In this document: one piece after another, positions 1-7,905 of the stretch | Numbering within the stretch: the first letter of the stretch is position 1 | How the letters are laid out: every line of letters begins with the position of its first letter | DNA from: a virus | DNA length: 60,985 bases | Direction: 5' to 3' (one strand) | IMG/VR virus record: IMGVR_UViG_3300048924_000616 | Span: 1-60,985 of that record | Translations under genes and position numbers: made by a program | The notes under the pieces: generated by a model | Told to the model about the DNA's origin: nothing | Database searches by the model: none | What the model saw: the letters and a program-made list of their open reading frames with translations, nothing else

Positions 1-429
1 TCATGATGTTTTCACTCGTGCGATGATAGCTCCGACTACAAAGATCCCTCCGGTTAGCAAAAGGACACCAGCTAAGGGCTGCGTTCCCCAAACACCTGGA
101 ACAAAACCTAAAATCGCCGAACCGCCAGCGAGTGCCGCATTTGTCACTACTTCGAATGCCTTATGTACGGTAAACCGTGCCTCTAGAACCGCGTGTCTTT
201 TATCCATTTCATGGAAGTTGTTCCGGTAAGATGACGCGGCGGCCAGTTCTTCCTCAAGCCTGTCCAGTTCGCCGAGGAGCATTTTTTGCGTCCCCGGATT
301 GCTGAGCTCGCTCTCCTCAATTTCACGTCTGATAGAGCTTAAGGATCTTCGCCCCTTAGTAGATCCAGTGACGGAAGCCTTCGTTGTTTTCTGAACGTCA
401 TCGTCCAGTGATGGTTCCGTCTCACCCAT
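1..429 (-). CDS. Coiled-coil membrane protein, unknown function
   Basis: A 142-residue protein that I do not recognise. Residues about 30-85 are charged and helical with regular leucines, suggesting a coiled coil. Residues about 92-138 form two hydrophobic spans joined by a short turn, so it is probably an inner-membrane protein with a cytoplasmic coiled coil. The ATG has a strong SD (GGGAGGG) 5 nt upstream, and the stop codon occupies the first three bases of the window. It is the last visible gene of the leftward cluster, 53 nt beyond the kinase gene. A membrane-associated accessory or exclusion protein is possible but not shown. Confidence 0.75.
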   Translation of the reverse strand: MGETEPSLDDDVQKTTKASVTGSTKGRRSLSSIRREIEESELSNPGTQKMLLGELDRLEEELAAASSYRNNFHEMDKRHAVLEARFTVHKAFEVVTNAALAGGSAILGFVPGVWGTQPLAGVLLLTGGIFVVGAIIARVKTS

Positions 430-482
430 GGCTGCCCTCCCACGCTGAATGAGAGACAGCTACCATGGGTCTGACATTTACA

Positions 483-1181
483 TCAAGCCGCATCCTCCAA
501 ATGCCCACCCAAGAACAAATCTAGTTGGTGATACAAGTCAGCGATGTGGCCAGCGTTGCGGATCACAGAATCAGCCTCTCCACACCCGGCCTCACTCTCA
601 TGCGCTCCCGCAATCCCGCCGCGCCCGAAAATCTTCCACACCACACCTCCGATCTCGCGCACCTCATCCGCTTCATTTGGGAAACGGCAATCGTCGACGA
701 CCACGTGGCCACCAGCTGCGATGATGAGATTGACACGACGGACCCACAACTCAATCCAGAATGAAGGGCCGATACAATCCCTGCCCCACTGGGTGCCAAG
801 TGTTTGCATGGCGTGACGCGGCGTTTTGCCTTGCAGCCATTCGCACGGCGTTTCCTTTAGCTCGCCTTCAATCTGCGCCTCACTGAGGCCGATTGATCGG
901 AGCATGTCCTTGAGCGGCCCTGCGAACTTCACCAGCTGGTAGCCGTGCTTCTCGACCAGGTACTTGCTGGCCGTGGACTTGCCGCTGCCAGCAAGGCCAG
1001 TGAGCGCGATGACGGGTGGCAGGCTGGCTGGCGTCCAGCGTGCGGTTGCATCCGAGCCTTGCGCGTGGTCAACGCCAACTACGGTTTTCCCGATTGCCTC
1101 GCCAAGCGCGTGCAGCTGAAATGGCACGTTATCATTCGCTGGTACAGCTGCGAGGCAGCCGGTGTCTTTGGAAAATGTCAT
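483..1181 (-). CDS. Deoxynucleoside monophosphate kinase-like P-loop protein
   Basis: A 232-residue P-loop kinase. After a variable 55-residue N-terminus carrying PANDN comes a Walker A loop (GLAGSGKST, about residues 61-69). A later VVVDDCRFPNEAD segment is typical of phage dNMP kinases of the T4 gp1 type. The family phosphorylates dNMPs to dNDPs to supply phage DNA synthesis. Its ATG overlaps the stop of the preceding 55-residue gene (ATGA), so it is translationally coupled within a nucleotide-metabolism cluster. The C-terminus ends in EDAA, encoded over a GGAGG sequence. Family assignment is good; the substrate range is inference. Confidence 0.8.
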   Translation of the reverse strand: MTFSKDTGCLAAVPANDNVPFQLHALGEAIGKTVVGVDHAQGSDATARWTPASLPPVIALTGLAGSGKSTASKYLVEKHGYQLVKFAGPLKDMLRSIGLSEAQIEGELKETPCEWLQGKTPRHAMQTLGTQWGRDCIGPSFWIELWVRRVNLIIAAGGHVVVDDCRFPNEADEVREIGGVVWKIFGRGGIAGAHESEAGCGEADSVIRNAGHIADLYHQLDLFLGGHLEDAA

Positions 1182-1345
1182 GGCGTGTCCTCCGAAATAG
1201 CGTCACCCCAAATGGCTCCTAAAACAACGAGGAATAGACCTACGATGACAATGGCCATGACGGCATTGCCAGCGACCAATGCCGCGACCACAAATGATGC
1301 GATACCGGCGAGAGTGGCCAGCTGAGCTTTAAGTTTGTTTGTCAT
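1178..1345 (-). CDS. Small membrane protein (55 aa)
   Basis: A short gene linked at both ends by ATGA overlaps: its start overlaps the stop of the upstream 93-residue gene and its stop overlaps the kinase start. The product has a short basic N-terminus, then about 35 mostly hydrophobic residues that can form one long or two short membrane spans, and an acidic tail. Function is unknown. The tight coupling on both sides is the main reason to believe it is real. Confidence 0.65.
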   Translation of the reverse strand: MTNKLKAQLATLAGIASFVVAALVAGNAVMAIVIVGLFLVVLGAIWGDAISEDTP

Positions 1346-1623
1346 GCATTCTCCTCAATTCTCTTTTGATCCTCTACCTTCGGCTTCACAACCGGCCTGA
1401 AACGCCGCGCCGCGAATGGCGGATCTTCCTCACCAAACTGCGGGCAGACGCCTCGATTAACGCCTGCAAGCCTGATTCCAAGATAATCGCCGCCAAGATA
1501 TGTGCGGCACATGCCTACCCACGTTGCCGTGTAGGTCTCCCCGGCACGAATGCCGAGGTATTGCTCCGGAAGGGTGGTGTCATCGATGCAGACCACATCG
1601 TCGCCGGGTTTGATTTGGTTCAT
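1342..1623 (-). CDS. Hypothetical protein (93 aa)
   Basis: A 93-residue soluble protein. It opens with a beta-rich segment (IKPGDDVVCID, then GIRAGETYTA) like small SH3-type barrels found in many phage hypothetical proteins. The ATG at 1623 is preferred over an upstream TTG because GGAGG lies 7 nt before it and it overlaps the previous stop (ATGA). The C-terminal 25 residues are charged and probably disordered. No catalytic motif is visible. Confidence 0.7.
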   Translation of the reverse strand: MNQIKPGDDVVCIDDTTLPEQYLGIRAGETYTATWVGMCRTYLGGDYLGIRLAGVNRGVCPQFGEEDPPFAARRFRPVVKPKVEDQKRIEENA

Positions 1624-1769
1624 ACTCGCCTCCAAGACACGATGAGCCCCTTGTAAGGATTGGTTGAAACGAACTCTGGCAAGCTTCGGACGCGGATACG
1701 CTCAGCTTTCCATTTGATCAAAAGAACAACCAGACAGAACGGCAAAATTTTAGTCCACCCTGCTAACAT
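1620..1769 (-). CDS. Small single-span membrane protein (49 aa)
   Basis: A 49-residue protein whose start overlaps the preceding stop (TGATG) and whose stop overlaps the next start (ATGA). One hydrophobic span lies at about residues 4-19, followed by a basic segment. Function is unknown. It belongs to a chain of overlapping leftward genes, so its translation is probably coupled to its neighbours. Confidence 0.55.
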   Translation of the reverse strand: MLAGWTKILPFCLVVLLIKWKAERIRVRSLPEFVSTNPYKGLIVSWRRV

Positions 1770-2203
1770 CACGCCGCATCCTTCATCTCTGCCCGCTCGC
1801 GGATTGCACCCATGATCTCCTTCACGGTCGTCCAAGGCACGTATGTCGAGTAGGTGTACTCGTCACCATCTTCGTCGACGCCAATCTGTTCGAACTTGAA
1901 CTCGCCATGATAAGCGGCCTTGGTTGCGTCGCTCGGCGTCAGGGCCTCCTGCATCCGTTTGATCTTACCCCGCAGGTGTGCGAGAGAAAGATCGTGGAAG
2001 CACTCGTTAGTGAACTCCGGCGCTACGTCGGCAGGAATAGCGTAGCTGTCACGTTCCTTCGGCGTGTACTGCTCCTTGATGGGAATGCCGTGGCTGCGAA
2101 ATTCACCGGCGTGCCATCGGCCCGCCTTATCGCGTATGCCGGTGTATCCTTGATGGCCCGGGCATTCGTATAGGTCACGTTTCAGAAGGACGTACTGGGT
2201 CAT
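1769..2203 (-). CDS. Hypothetical protein (144 aa)
   Basis: A 144-residue soluble, mixed-charge protein with no motif I can name. It overlaps the previous gene by 4 nt (ATGA) and ends in KDAA. The middle contains a helical segment and the rest looks beta-rich. It sits in the metabolic cluster next to a phosphohydrolase and a phosphatase, which gives no specific clue to its role. Confidence 0.7.
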   Translation of the reverse strand: MTQYVLLKRDLYECPGHQGYTGIRDKAGRWHAGEFRSHGIPIKEQYTPKERDSYAIPADVAPEFTNECFHDLSLAHLRGKIKRMQEALTPSDATKAAYHGEFKFEQIGVDEDGDEYTYSTYVPWTTVKEIMGAIRERAEMKDAA

Positions 2204-2406
2204 TCAACCGCCTTTTGACATGCCTTCCACTCATCGAGCTTTTCGGACAACTTGGCGACGACACCAGCGCGGTCCGGAGCGGTGCAGCAGTATTCTGGCA
2301 ACCCATAGAACCACCCATCGAGATAACCTCGATGGGAGCCGTCCTGTTGGTCATAGATGGCCCAATGGATCTTCGGGAATGTGTTTAGAACTTTGCCTTT
2401 CATCAA
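2200..2406 (-). CDS. Hypothetical protein (68 aa)
   Basis: A 68-residue protein with an aromatic-rich middle containing adjacent cysteines, and a helical, charged C-terminus. It overlaps its neighbours at both ends by 4 nt. The pattern is seen in small phage proteins of unknown role, and no function can be read from the sequence. Confidence 0.65.
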   Translation of the reverse strand: MMKGKVLNTFPKIHWAIYDQQDGSHRGYLDGWFYGLPEYCCTAPDRAGVVAKLSEKLDEWKACQKAVE

Positions 2407-3086
2407 GCAGCCCTCGCCCGCGCATCGGTCAGCGCTTCAAACGTCGCCAAGAATTCAATCTCAGCTTCCTCTGGTGACCAAAACCGCAACCGAACTCCCA
2501 ACGGCTTATTGTGTCGAGCGTGCCACGCCATTGGCACGAGATTGACGAGCTCATCGGCGATGATGCGATCATCGGCATCGTGCACCTCGGACGGGATCTC
2601 CGCGCCGATTTGAAATCGGCGCGCGACGGCTTTCCAATTGTCTTCCTCGATGTCCTTGTAGTTCGTCAGGTATGGTTTCAGCGGTCGAGGGATATCAACA
2701 CAATACGCCTCCGACGCATCATGCAACAGGCCAGCCAACGCTACCTCTGGCGCGTGTGTCGCCGCGAGGTAACGTGCAATCAGCACCGAGTGTTCGGCGA
2801 CGCTGTAGAACTTGATGCAATGGCCGGCGTAGCGGCATTGCAAGCTCAGCGCGTGCGCAATGTCCTCAATGAACACTTCATTCGGAACCGGATTGCAAGG
2901 CCAGTATTTGCGGCCTGTGAAGGTCTGCATGAACTGACCATGCCGCCTTGGTTCGGCAGGCTGATTGCATGTCAGGCCGATGTATTGGCCGCGCTCGTTG
3001 TCATTAGCCGCAACGTACTTGTCGAGCTGGCCGAATGTGGTCGTGGCGAGCTCTGTAGGGACCGGTGTCTCTTTGCGGTTCAGCAT
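2403..3086 (-). CDS. HD-domain phosphohydrolase (YfbR-like)
   Basis: A 227-residue HD-family metal-dependent phosphohydrolase. The histidine of AEHSVLIARY, the doublet in LLHDASEAY and a later aspartate form the expected H...HD...D metal site. YfbR-type HD enzymes dephosphorylate deoxynucleoside 5'-monophosphates, and phages use related enzymes to adjust nucleotide pools. The N-terminus carries an AANDN peptide before the domain. TAATG coupling to the phosphatase upstream and ATGA coupling to the small gene downstream place it firmly in the cluster. Substrate is inferred. Confidence 0.8.
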   Translation of the reverse strand: MLNRKETPVPTELATTTFGQLDKYVAANDNERGQYIGLTCNQPAEPRRHGQFMQTFTGRKYWPCNPVPNEVFIEDIAHALSLQCRYAGHCIKFYSVAEHSVLIARYLAATHAPEVALAGLLHDASEAYCVDIPRPLKPYLTNYKDIEEDNWKAVARRFQIGAEIPSEVHDADDRIIADELVNLVPMAWHARHNKPLGVRLRFWSPEEAEIEFLATFEALTDARARAA

Positions 3087-3799
3087 TACGCAGCCTCCTT
3101 AAACTCGTGAATGGACGGTCCTTTGATCTCGATTGTTGACACTGGTCCGCCTGGCTCGTCGTCATTGAATACCCCAACAACCAATCGCCCCGTGTACCAA
3201 GCCAGCGTATCGAAGTTGCTGCGGCCACGCAGTAGCACCGGGCCATCTTCGTGCTGGTGATGGCCATGAACAACGTGAAGGTCTTCATGGCCATCCTCTG
3301 CGCCGTCTGGATAGAGCATCCACGTGTTCTTCTGAGTGTCTTGCTTATCCAGAGGAACACCCGGCTCGATACCTGCATGCACGAATAGACGCTTGCCGTC
3401 GTTGTAAGTGATGGGGAGGTTAGCCATCCAACTCAGGTGATGGAAAGGCACAACCCTCACATCAAGATCAGCGCCGACCTCATGGCCGTAAGACAGAAGG
3501 GTCGCACCCCCGCCGTTTGGTATCCACCAACTTCCAGCCAAGCCAGGTGCATAGCAAGCAGCCATCATGATCTCTTCGTGGTTGCCTTGTAAGCAGATCC
3601 ACCTCCACCGGGCAGGGTCCGATGGGCCAGCCATCAATGACTCAATAACCTGCTTACTGGCAGGTCCACGGTCCACGTAATCGCCAGTGAAGACAATCGT
3701 GCCTCCCGTATGGCTCGACTGCTCAATGCGTTCGATAGCCGACACCAGCAGGTCGTGCCTGCCGTGCAGGTCTGCAATAACGAAAGTCTTGCTCATCAA
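3086..3799 (-). CDS. PPP-family Ser/Thr protein phosphatase-like metallophosphoesterase
   Basis: A 237-residue calcineurin-fold phosphoesterase of the lambda protein-phosphatase type. The three signature motifs are in order and spacing: DLHG (about residue 9), GDYVDRG (about 40) and GNHE (about 72), followed by later metal-binding histidines including VHAG and VHGHH. Such enzymes dephosphorylate phosphoproteins or nucleotides such as Ap4A. The C-terminal KEAA codons contain AAGGAGG, which doubles as the SD of the next gene. The ATG overlaps the MazG-like gene upstream. Confidence 0.85.
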   Translation of the reverse strand: MMSKTFVIADLHGRHDLLVSAIERIEQSSHTGGTIVFTGDYVDRGPASKQVIESLMAGPSDPARWRWICLQGNHEEIMMAACYAPGLAGSWWIPNGGGATLLSYGHEVGADLDVRVVPFHHLSWMANLPITYNDGKRLFVHAGIEPGVPLDKQDTQKNTWMLYPDGAEDGHEDLHVVHGHHQHEDGPVLLRGRSNFDTLAWYTGRLVVGVFNDDEPGGPVSTIEIKGPSIHEFKEAA

Positions 3800-4206
3800 A
3801 ACGCCTTCCCACCAGCCTTAAGCCGGTTTTCGATCTTGTGATCTTCACGGTTGGCATTGAATGCCATCTTCTCGACGATGGCGCCGCCGAGGTCGTAACC
3901 AAGGAATGCCGCCAGATCACCGATACGGATCATGGCGTCGGCAAGCTCAACCTCAGCCATCGGCCGGTGTGGCAGCTTGTCGTCCATCAGCACTTTGCCT
4001 CGCTTGGACTTGCGATAGCCTTCCATTGCCTCGCTGATCTCGCTGTGGATCAGGCACAGCATCTCAGGCACGTTGCGATCAAGTGCCTTGCCGGTGGCGA
4101 GATCAGTGTACCAGCCTGCTCTGCGGCTCGCTGCGTGGCAGTCGGCTGCAAACAGATTGATGGCTGCGGCGTGGTTGTGAAGATTGTTGTCGTTGGCGCA
4201 AGTCAT
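3796..4206 (-). CDS. MazG-like nucleotide pyrophosphohydrolase
   Basis: A 136-residue all-alpha protein. EISEAME supplies the E-x2-E pair and ELADAMIR the E-x2-D pair of a MazG/dUTPase-type metal site. Members hydrolyse NTPs or dNTPs to monophosphates, and phage versions are thought to restrain the stringent response or adjust dNTP pools. The protein begins with CANDNN, one of the recurring ANDN peptides. Translation is coupled to the genes on both sides by 4-nt overlaps. Confidence 0.7.
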   Translation of the reverse strand: MTCANDNNLHNHAAAINLFAADCHAASRRAGWYTDLATGKALDRNVPEMLCLIHSEISEAMEGYRKSKRGKVLMDDKLPHRPMAEVELADAMIRIGDLAAFLGYDLGGAIVEKMAFNANREDHKIENRLKAGGKAF

Positions 4207-4400
4207 TCAGTCACCTCAACGAGCTTTTCTGAAATCCGCAACTGCACTTTTTTTAAAGGCCGCCATTTTCCTTTATGATCAAGGATCTCAACGTCGGCGC
4301 CCAATGCTAGTGCGTTGGCGATTCCCTTGTTTAATCGCGTTGTCTCTTCTCTGATGGTGATTGCCGCGCCGACGCGCTGCTCATGCTCAAATCCAGTCAT
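4203..4400 (-). CDS. Hypothetical protein (65 aa)
   Basis: A 65-residue protein, first gene of the leftward metabolic cluster. The N-terminal half looks helical and the C-terminal half is basic and beta-prone. No domain recognised. Its ATG is preceded by a full copy of the repeated leader (CACACCACTGAGGAGA), which fixes the start. The stop overlaps the MazG-like start by 4 nt. Confidence 0.65.
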   Translation of the reverse strand: MTGFEHEQRVGAAITIREETTRLNKGIANALALGADVEILDHKGKWRPLKKVQLRISEKLVEVTE

Positions 4401-4406
4401 TCATTT

Positions 4407-4448
4407 CTCCTCAGTGGTGTGGTTGACCGCCAGTTGGTGGCTGGCGGT
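4407..4448 (-). promoter_or_regulatory. Leader hairpin plus repeated ribosome-binding motif
   Basis: Read leftward, an 8-bp perfect stem (ACCGCCAG/CTGGCGGT, 4426-4448) with the 7-nt loop CCACCAA is followed by ACCACACCAC and GAGGAGA, then the ATG at 4400. The same arrangement recurs before other early genes; see findings. It probably governs translation or mRNA stability of the metabolic cluster. Confidence 0.6.
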
Positions 4449-4504
4449 TTTGGTATTGCCTGTTTTTACAACCCGGATATTCTTGCGCATCACCGGGGGT
4501 AATT

Positions 4505-4852
4505 ATGAAGTTCAGTTCAATCGTCATGACGGCCTTGTTAATGGCCGTCACTTCTCACGCTGCCGAGGTTTCTGTGCAGAGTGCAGTTAATTGTGCGCAG
4601 TGGGCTCAATCCAGAACATCCGGGCGTTCAGCCCTTTATGAATCATTTTTCCTTGGCCTAATAAACGGGATGTCGCTTGGCTCCGGCGTGGAATTTTGGA
4701 ATGCAAAACCTGTTGAGGTGACAAGAGAACAAGCGATCTTCTGGCTTGATAAGTTTTGCGATAAAAACCCTCTTTCGGATATGTACCTCGGGGCATTCTC
4801 CCTATTAAATGAGCATACGGATGGAGAATATTACAGGCAGGTATCGCGATAG
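4505..4852 (+). CDS. Secreted small protein, possibly Rap1a/Tai-like
   Basis: A 115-residue protein with a clear N-terminal signal peptide (hydrophobic residues 4-18, cleavage after SHA). The mature part has two conserved-looking cysteines and a pattern (C-x2-W, GLINGM, W-x2-KFC-x2-NPL) that resembles Rap1a/Tai immunity-type periplasmic proteins. It is encoded against the surrounding leftward genes and looks like a cargo gene. A role in superinfection exclusion or envelope protection is plausible but unproven. Confidence 0.65.
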   Translation: MKFSSIVMTALLMAVTSHAAEVSVQSAVNCAQWAQSRTSGRSALYESFFLGLINGMSLGSGVEFWNAKPVEVTREQAIFWLDKFCDKNPLSDMYLGAFSLLNEHTDGEYYRQVSR

Positions 4853-4860
4853 TGCGGTAG

Positions 4861-6117
4861 TCACGCCACCGCCCTCGCCTCATTATTGTCGTTCGATGCA
4901 GTTCGATCAGACCAACCGTCGACCATCTGCGGCGACATTGTCAGGCGGGAAACCTCACCATATTCAGCCGAATAGGTGATGACCTTGGCAGACCGTCCAG
5001 ATAGCCACCCGCCATTCGCAGCGTAGGCGTCCGGAGCAGCCAACGTCTCGTGCCGCTCAACCTTCATGAGGTTGGTCGTCTTGAGTTCGTCGGAGTGTAG
5101 ATGCCCAAGGTGGGCATATGAAAACTGCGTGCGGCCGTAGATGTCACGAAACTTGCCTGCGAACACGGAATCGACATTGCCTACATTTCTGCGGTGGCCG
5201 TGGTGGATAAACAGCGACGTCTTGCCGTGTTCGACGACATAGTATGTGCTGGCCGAGCTATCGACGGTGACGCGTGGCTCATCCTCATAAAAGGCAGCAA
5301 ACATTTCACGCAGCCATGCTCCGCTTGCCGGATCGTGGTTGGCGTCGGCCATAATGATGTGCACACGCTCGTGCTTTTCAAGCATCATACGAACAATGCG
5401 GCGCAGTGTCCGGATGATAACCCGAACCACCTTTGGAAAGCGCGAATCCGCATCGAGGATGTGGCCACTCGTCGGCGTCTTGCTTTCCATGCCATCATAG
5501 TGCGCCAGATCACCCATCTGAGCCAGAACGCCAGTTCGAGCCGCTGGCGCCAGCTCTATTGCCGCCGCAAACCAGTCGGTCAGAAGTGCTTCGGCGATCG
5601 GCAGATCGTAATCCGCTCCAGTTTCCTCGCGCCAAGACAAGGCGCCGAAGTGTGCGTCTGTGACGGCATAGAAATTAAGAAGGTCTGCATGAGTTCGCTG
5701 TGGTCGTGCAACTGGATCAGCACGCGGCAGATCTTCCTTGAATGCCTCGACAGCGGCACGCATTGCTGCGTCCCGTTGCGCGTCGTCGATGGTTGTCTTC
5801 TGCCATTGCTGGATTACACGGCCACCAGCATCGACGAGTGCAGACACGCCTTTGACAACATGGCCAGTCGGAACCTCGAAACGCTCCCCGCGCTCCTGCG
5901 TCTGCTGAATGAATGTGCCGCTCGGCGTGTTACTGATTTTACTGATGCGGAAGCCAGGCAACACAGGATCTGTCCCCATGAGGCCCGCCTCAGCTGCGCG
6001 CTTGATACTGTCGTGCAGCGCAGACTTGCCAATGCCAAGAGCGGCAGCAGCTTTGATTAGCGTGCCGTGTTCTTTATACGCGTCGGCTCTCCGGCGTAGT
6101 TCTTCGGTGGGTAACAT
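4861..6117 (-). CDS. HTH plus calcineurin-like phosphoesterase
   Basis: A 418-residue protein. Residues about 1-40 form a helix-turn-helix (ALGIGKSALHDSIKRA). A linker of about 115 residues precedes a metallophosphoesterase domain: TDAHFG (about 155), MGDLAHYDG (about 207), DANHDP (about 265), FIHHGH (about 313) and HLGHLHS (about 345) give the metal-binding D, H and N residues. The fold is that of Mre11/SbcD-type nucleases and 2',3'-cyclic phosphodiesterases. The C-terminus ASNDNNEARAVA resembles an alphaproteobacterial tmRNA tag. Single-gene unit with its own leader; role in DNA processing is inferred. Confidence 0.8.
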   Translation of the reverse strand: MLPTEELRRRADAYKEHGTLIKAAAALGIGKSALHDSIKRAAEAGLMGTDPVLPGFRISKISNTPSGTFIQQTQERGERFEVPTGHVVKGVSALVDAGGRVIQQWQKTTIDDAQRDAAMRAAVEAFKEDLPRADPVARPQRTHADLLNFYAVTDAHFGALSWREETGADYDLPIAEALLTDWFAAAIELAPAARTGVLAQMGDLAHYDGMESKTPTSGHILDADSRFPKVVRVIIRTLRRIVRMMLEKHERVHIIMADANHDPASGAWLREMFAAFYEDEPRVTVDSSASTYYVVEHGKTSLFIHHGHRRNVGNVDSVFAGKFRDIYGRTQFSYAHLGHLHSDELKTTNLMKVERHETLAAPDAYAANGGWLSGRSAKVITYSAEYGEVSRLTMSPQMVDGWSDRTASNDNNEARAVA

Positions 6118-6122
6118 GCCCT

Positions 6123-6167
6123 CTCCTCAGTGTGGTGATGTTAAAAGGCCGATTGGTGGTCGGCCTT
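6123..6167 (-). promoter_or_regulatory. Leader hairpin plus repeated ribosome-binding motif
   Basis: Leftward: stem AAGGCCGA/TCGGCCTT (8 bp perfect, 6145-6167) with loop CCACCAA, then CATCACCACACTGAGGAGAG and the ATG at 6117. The loop is identical to that at 4426-4448, while the stem sequence is completely different yet still paired. Confidence 0.6.
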
Positions 6168-6173
6168 GGTCAA

Positions 6174-6338
6174 TTAGCGTGAATATGCCCAAAGCAGTCC
6201 GAGCGTCAGAAGTATTATAAAAGCCGGAGGCATGACGTAGAGCAACAAAACTGCTCGAAGACTTTCCAGTTCTTGAGCGCGCTGTATCTCCAGCATGGTC
6301 TGTATCGACAGGATGTTCACGGCGATGTGCTCGATCAA
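6174..6338 (-). CDS. Small membrane protein (54 aa, TTG start)
   Basis: The frame begins with TTG overlapping the protease stop (TTGA), with GAGG 5 nt upstream. The product has an amphipathic N-terminal helix rich in Q, E and L, and one strong membrane span near the C-terminus (about residues 32-51). Function is unknown. Coupling to the exported protease suggests a partner or anchor. A later GTG could be an alternative start. Confidence 0.5.
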   Translation of the reverse strand: MIEHIAVNILSIQTMLEIQRAQELESLRAVLLLYVMPPAFIILLTLGLLWAYSR

Positions 6339-6988
6339 TCCGACCTCGCCAGCAGTCCGCAAACAGCGCTCGAGGGAACGACGTAGCCGTAACCAACCAG
6401 CGAGCCAGAAAAGCCAATCTGCGCAGACATCACGCCAACGGTGATGCCAATGAGATCGCCCGATGCTGAAAAGACAGGCCCGCCTGAATGCCCCATCACA
6501 GTGGTGATGTCGGTGACATAAACGGACTTCCATGGACCGGCCTGCCGTGGCGCACCGGCGATCTTGCCGTATGCAGCAACAAACTCGACTGACAAAGGAT
6601 TGCCGTAGGCGGTGATACTCTCTCCGGCTTTCACATCTGTGCAGGATAGCCGAGCTACGCCTAAACCGTCCGACGACGTGCGCAGCAGTGCAATGTCTTG
6701 CGCAGTATTCACCCACAGTACATCGGCACTATGCAGTAGACCGTCCTTTGCCTTCACTTGCACAGTCTTTTCCGAGCCGACGACGTGCGCAGCAGTGACG
6801 ATAAACCCGTCACCAATATGAACGCCAGAACCGTGTCCTCGGGCATGAATGACTTTGACGGTTGCAGTTTCAGTTGCTGGAACGTTGAACGCTGCAACGC
6901 TCGGAGCGGCGAAGATTGCGGCTGCCGCCAAAGCCGTAATGAGGAATGCGACTGCTATGCGTCTGAACCTGTGAAGATAATACTTCAT
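6335..6988 (-). CDS. Exported trypsin-like serine protease
   Basis: A 217-residue chymotrypsin-fold protease. The N-terminus has a basic patch and a hydrophobic signal or anchor (about residues 13-33). The catalytic triad is visible: H in VTAAHVV (about 68), D in QDIALL (about 103), S in GHSGGPV (about 166). Such DegP/HhoA-like single domains act in the periplasm; no PDZ domain follows. A protease of this kind is uncommon in phages and may act in lysogenic conversion or on host envelope proteins. The upstream element at 7032-7052 probably controls it. Confidence 0.8.
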   Translation of the reverse strand: MKYYLHRFRRIAVAFLITALAAAAIFAAPSVAAFNVPATETATVKVIHARGHGSGVHIGDGFIVTAAHVVGSEKTVQVKAKDGLLHSADVLWVNTAQDIALLRTSSDGLGVARLSCTDVKAGESITAYGNPLSVEFVAAYGKIAGAPRQAGPWKSVYVTDITTVMGHSGGPVFSASGDLIGITVGVMSAQIGFSGSLVGYGYVVPSSAVCGLLARSD

Positions 6989-7031
6989 GATGGCCCCCTC
7001 TGGTGATGTGGTGATTGTGCCAGACGCTGGT

Positions 7032-7052
7032 GGTTACATTGCAGGCTGTCAA
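7032..7052 (-). promoter_or_regulatory. Conserved TTGACA-N6-AATGTAACC element
   Basis: Leftward sequence TTGACA, six bases, AATGTAACC, 44 nt before the protease start. The same arrangement recurs at 48600-48620 and, with a changed first part, at 58295-58315, each upstream of a leftward unit. TTGACA looks like a -35 box, but no good -10 follows at 17 nt, so it may be an operator or a promoter for an alternative sigma factor. Confidence 0.4.
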
Positions 7053-7060
7053 CGATGCCC

Positions 7061-7089
7061 TTGACACCAAGCCCAAATGAGAACAATTA
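7061..7089 (+). promoter_or_regulatory. Rightward sigma70-type promoter
   Basis: TTGACA (7061-7066), 17-nt spacer, CAATTA (7084-7089). Transcription would begin near 7096. This rules out the ATG at 7077 as the start of the next gene and favours the GTG at 7113. Confidence 0.45.
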
Positions 7090-7112
7090 GAGAACAAACA
7101 AGAGAAAAGAGC

Positions 7113-7481
7113 GTGAACGATACATACGAGCCCAGACATTTGTGGATCCGCACATGGCCAGGTGAGACTGGCCTGAACGGCAAGCTGCTGGATGATTTCA
7201 TTTGCATCGTCGAGGGTGAAATTGTCGGAAGGATTTCGGCTCAGGAAACCGGCCCAATGCGCAACACCTACAAGTGGGATGCGGGCCACTCGAAGCGTAT
7301 CAAGGTAAAGCTCCTACCGCAGGGCGGGTATGCTGATGACGCGCGCGAAGCTGCTCGCTTTGTTGAGGAACACTATGACCTTGAGAGACAAGCGGCTGGA
7401 TGGCCGCCAGTAGCGGCGACAAGGCAAGGCATGACGGACAAAAAGACCAAGACCGCGGAGACAATATGCGGCGATATCTGA
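7113..7481 (+). CDS. Hypothetical protein (GTG start)
   Basis: A soluble protein of about 122 residues, first of four closely packed rightward genes. It has a beta-rich N-terminal half with three tryptophans and a helical C-terminal half rich in A and E. The GTG start is preferred because an ATG at 7077 lies inside the putative promoter. The last 16 nt overlap the next gene. No motif recognised. Confidence 0.6.
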   Translation: MNDTYEPRHLWIRTWPGETGLNGKLLDDFICIVEGEIVGRISAQETGPMRNTYKWDAGHSKRIKVKLLPQGGYADDAREAARFVEEHYDLERQAAGWPPVAATRQGMTDKKTKTAETICGDI

Positions 7482-7735
7482 AGCCAGACAACGAATGCGG
7501 CCCCAGAATAAAAGACGTCAACAGCCCCATCATTGAAGTAGTATGCGTACCGTGTCAGCACCGCGATGTTCTCGAACGAAAAGCGATCGTGAGAAAGCTC
7601 GGTGCTGACGCAAGCTTTTCGCGATTGAGACGACGGTTGGCCATGGGATGTGACCGCTTTTTCCATGCCGAAGGCGATCGGTGCGGAATGCGCTTTCCGT
7701 GCCTAGAGGGCGTTGAGCCCATAACAGAGGAATAA
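7466..7735 (+). CDS. Cys-rich hypothetical protein (89 aa)
   Basis: An 89-residue basic protein. A CVPC pair near residue 29 and three later cysteines (MGCDRF, DRCGMRFPC) suggest a zinc site. The ATG follows GGAG and lies inside the end of the previous gene, indicating coupling. Possibly a small nucleic-acid-binding protein; function not known. Confidence 0.65.
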   Translation: MRRYLKPDNECGPRIKDVNSPIIEVVCVPCQHRDVLERKAIVRKLGADASFSRLRRRLAMGCDRFFHAEGDRCGMRFPCLEGVEPITEE

Positions 7736-7737
7736 CG

Positions 7738-7905
7738 ATGAGCGATGAAAAAACCAAGGCTGGTGATGGAGTAATTGACCAGCATTATTGCTGCGTTCCT
7801 GAATGCAAGAAATGGGGCGGAATGGGCTACGCGCGCACGGCAGTAGAGCCGGTCAATTGGTGGTGTGCAGAGCACTATCCATACTGGAACATGCATAAAC
7901 GATGA
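7738..7905 (+). CDS. Small putative zinc-binding protein (55 aa)
   Basis: A 55-residue protein with CCVPEC, then WWCAEH 23 residues later, consistent with a C-x3-C...C-x2-H zinc site. It has an AGAGGAATAACG leader and its stop overlaps the start of the nuclease gene (ATGA). It is one of a set of small Cys-containing proteins in this rightward cluster. Function unknown. Confidence 0.6.
   Translation: MSDEKTKAGDGVIDQHYCCVPECKKWGGMGYARTAVEPVNWWCAEHYPYWNMHKR

Noticed and set aside
2511-3110. Rightward 199-codon frame opposite the HD phosphohydrolase
   Set aside because: Antisense shadow of a conserved enzyme with intact motifs; no SD or domain.
5194-6060. Long rightward frame (288 codons) opposite the phosphoesterase gene
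   Set aside because: It is antisense to a well-supported enzyme, has no SD and encodes a Cys/His/Arg-rich sequence typical of a shadow frame.
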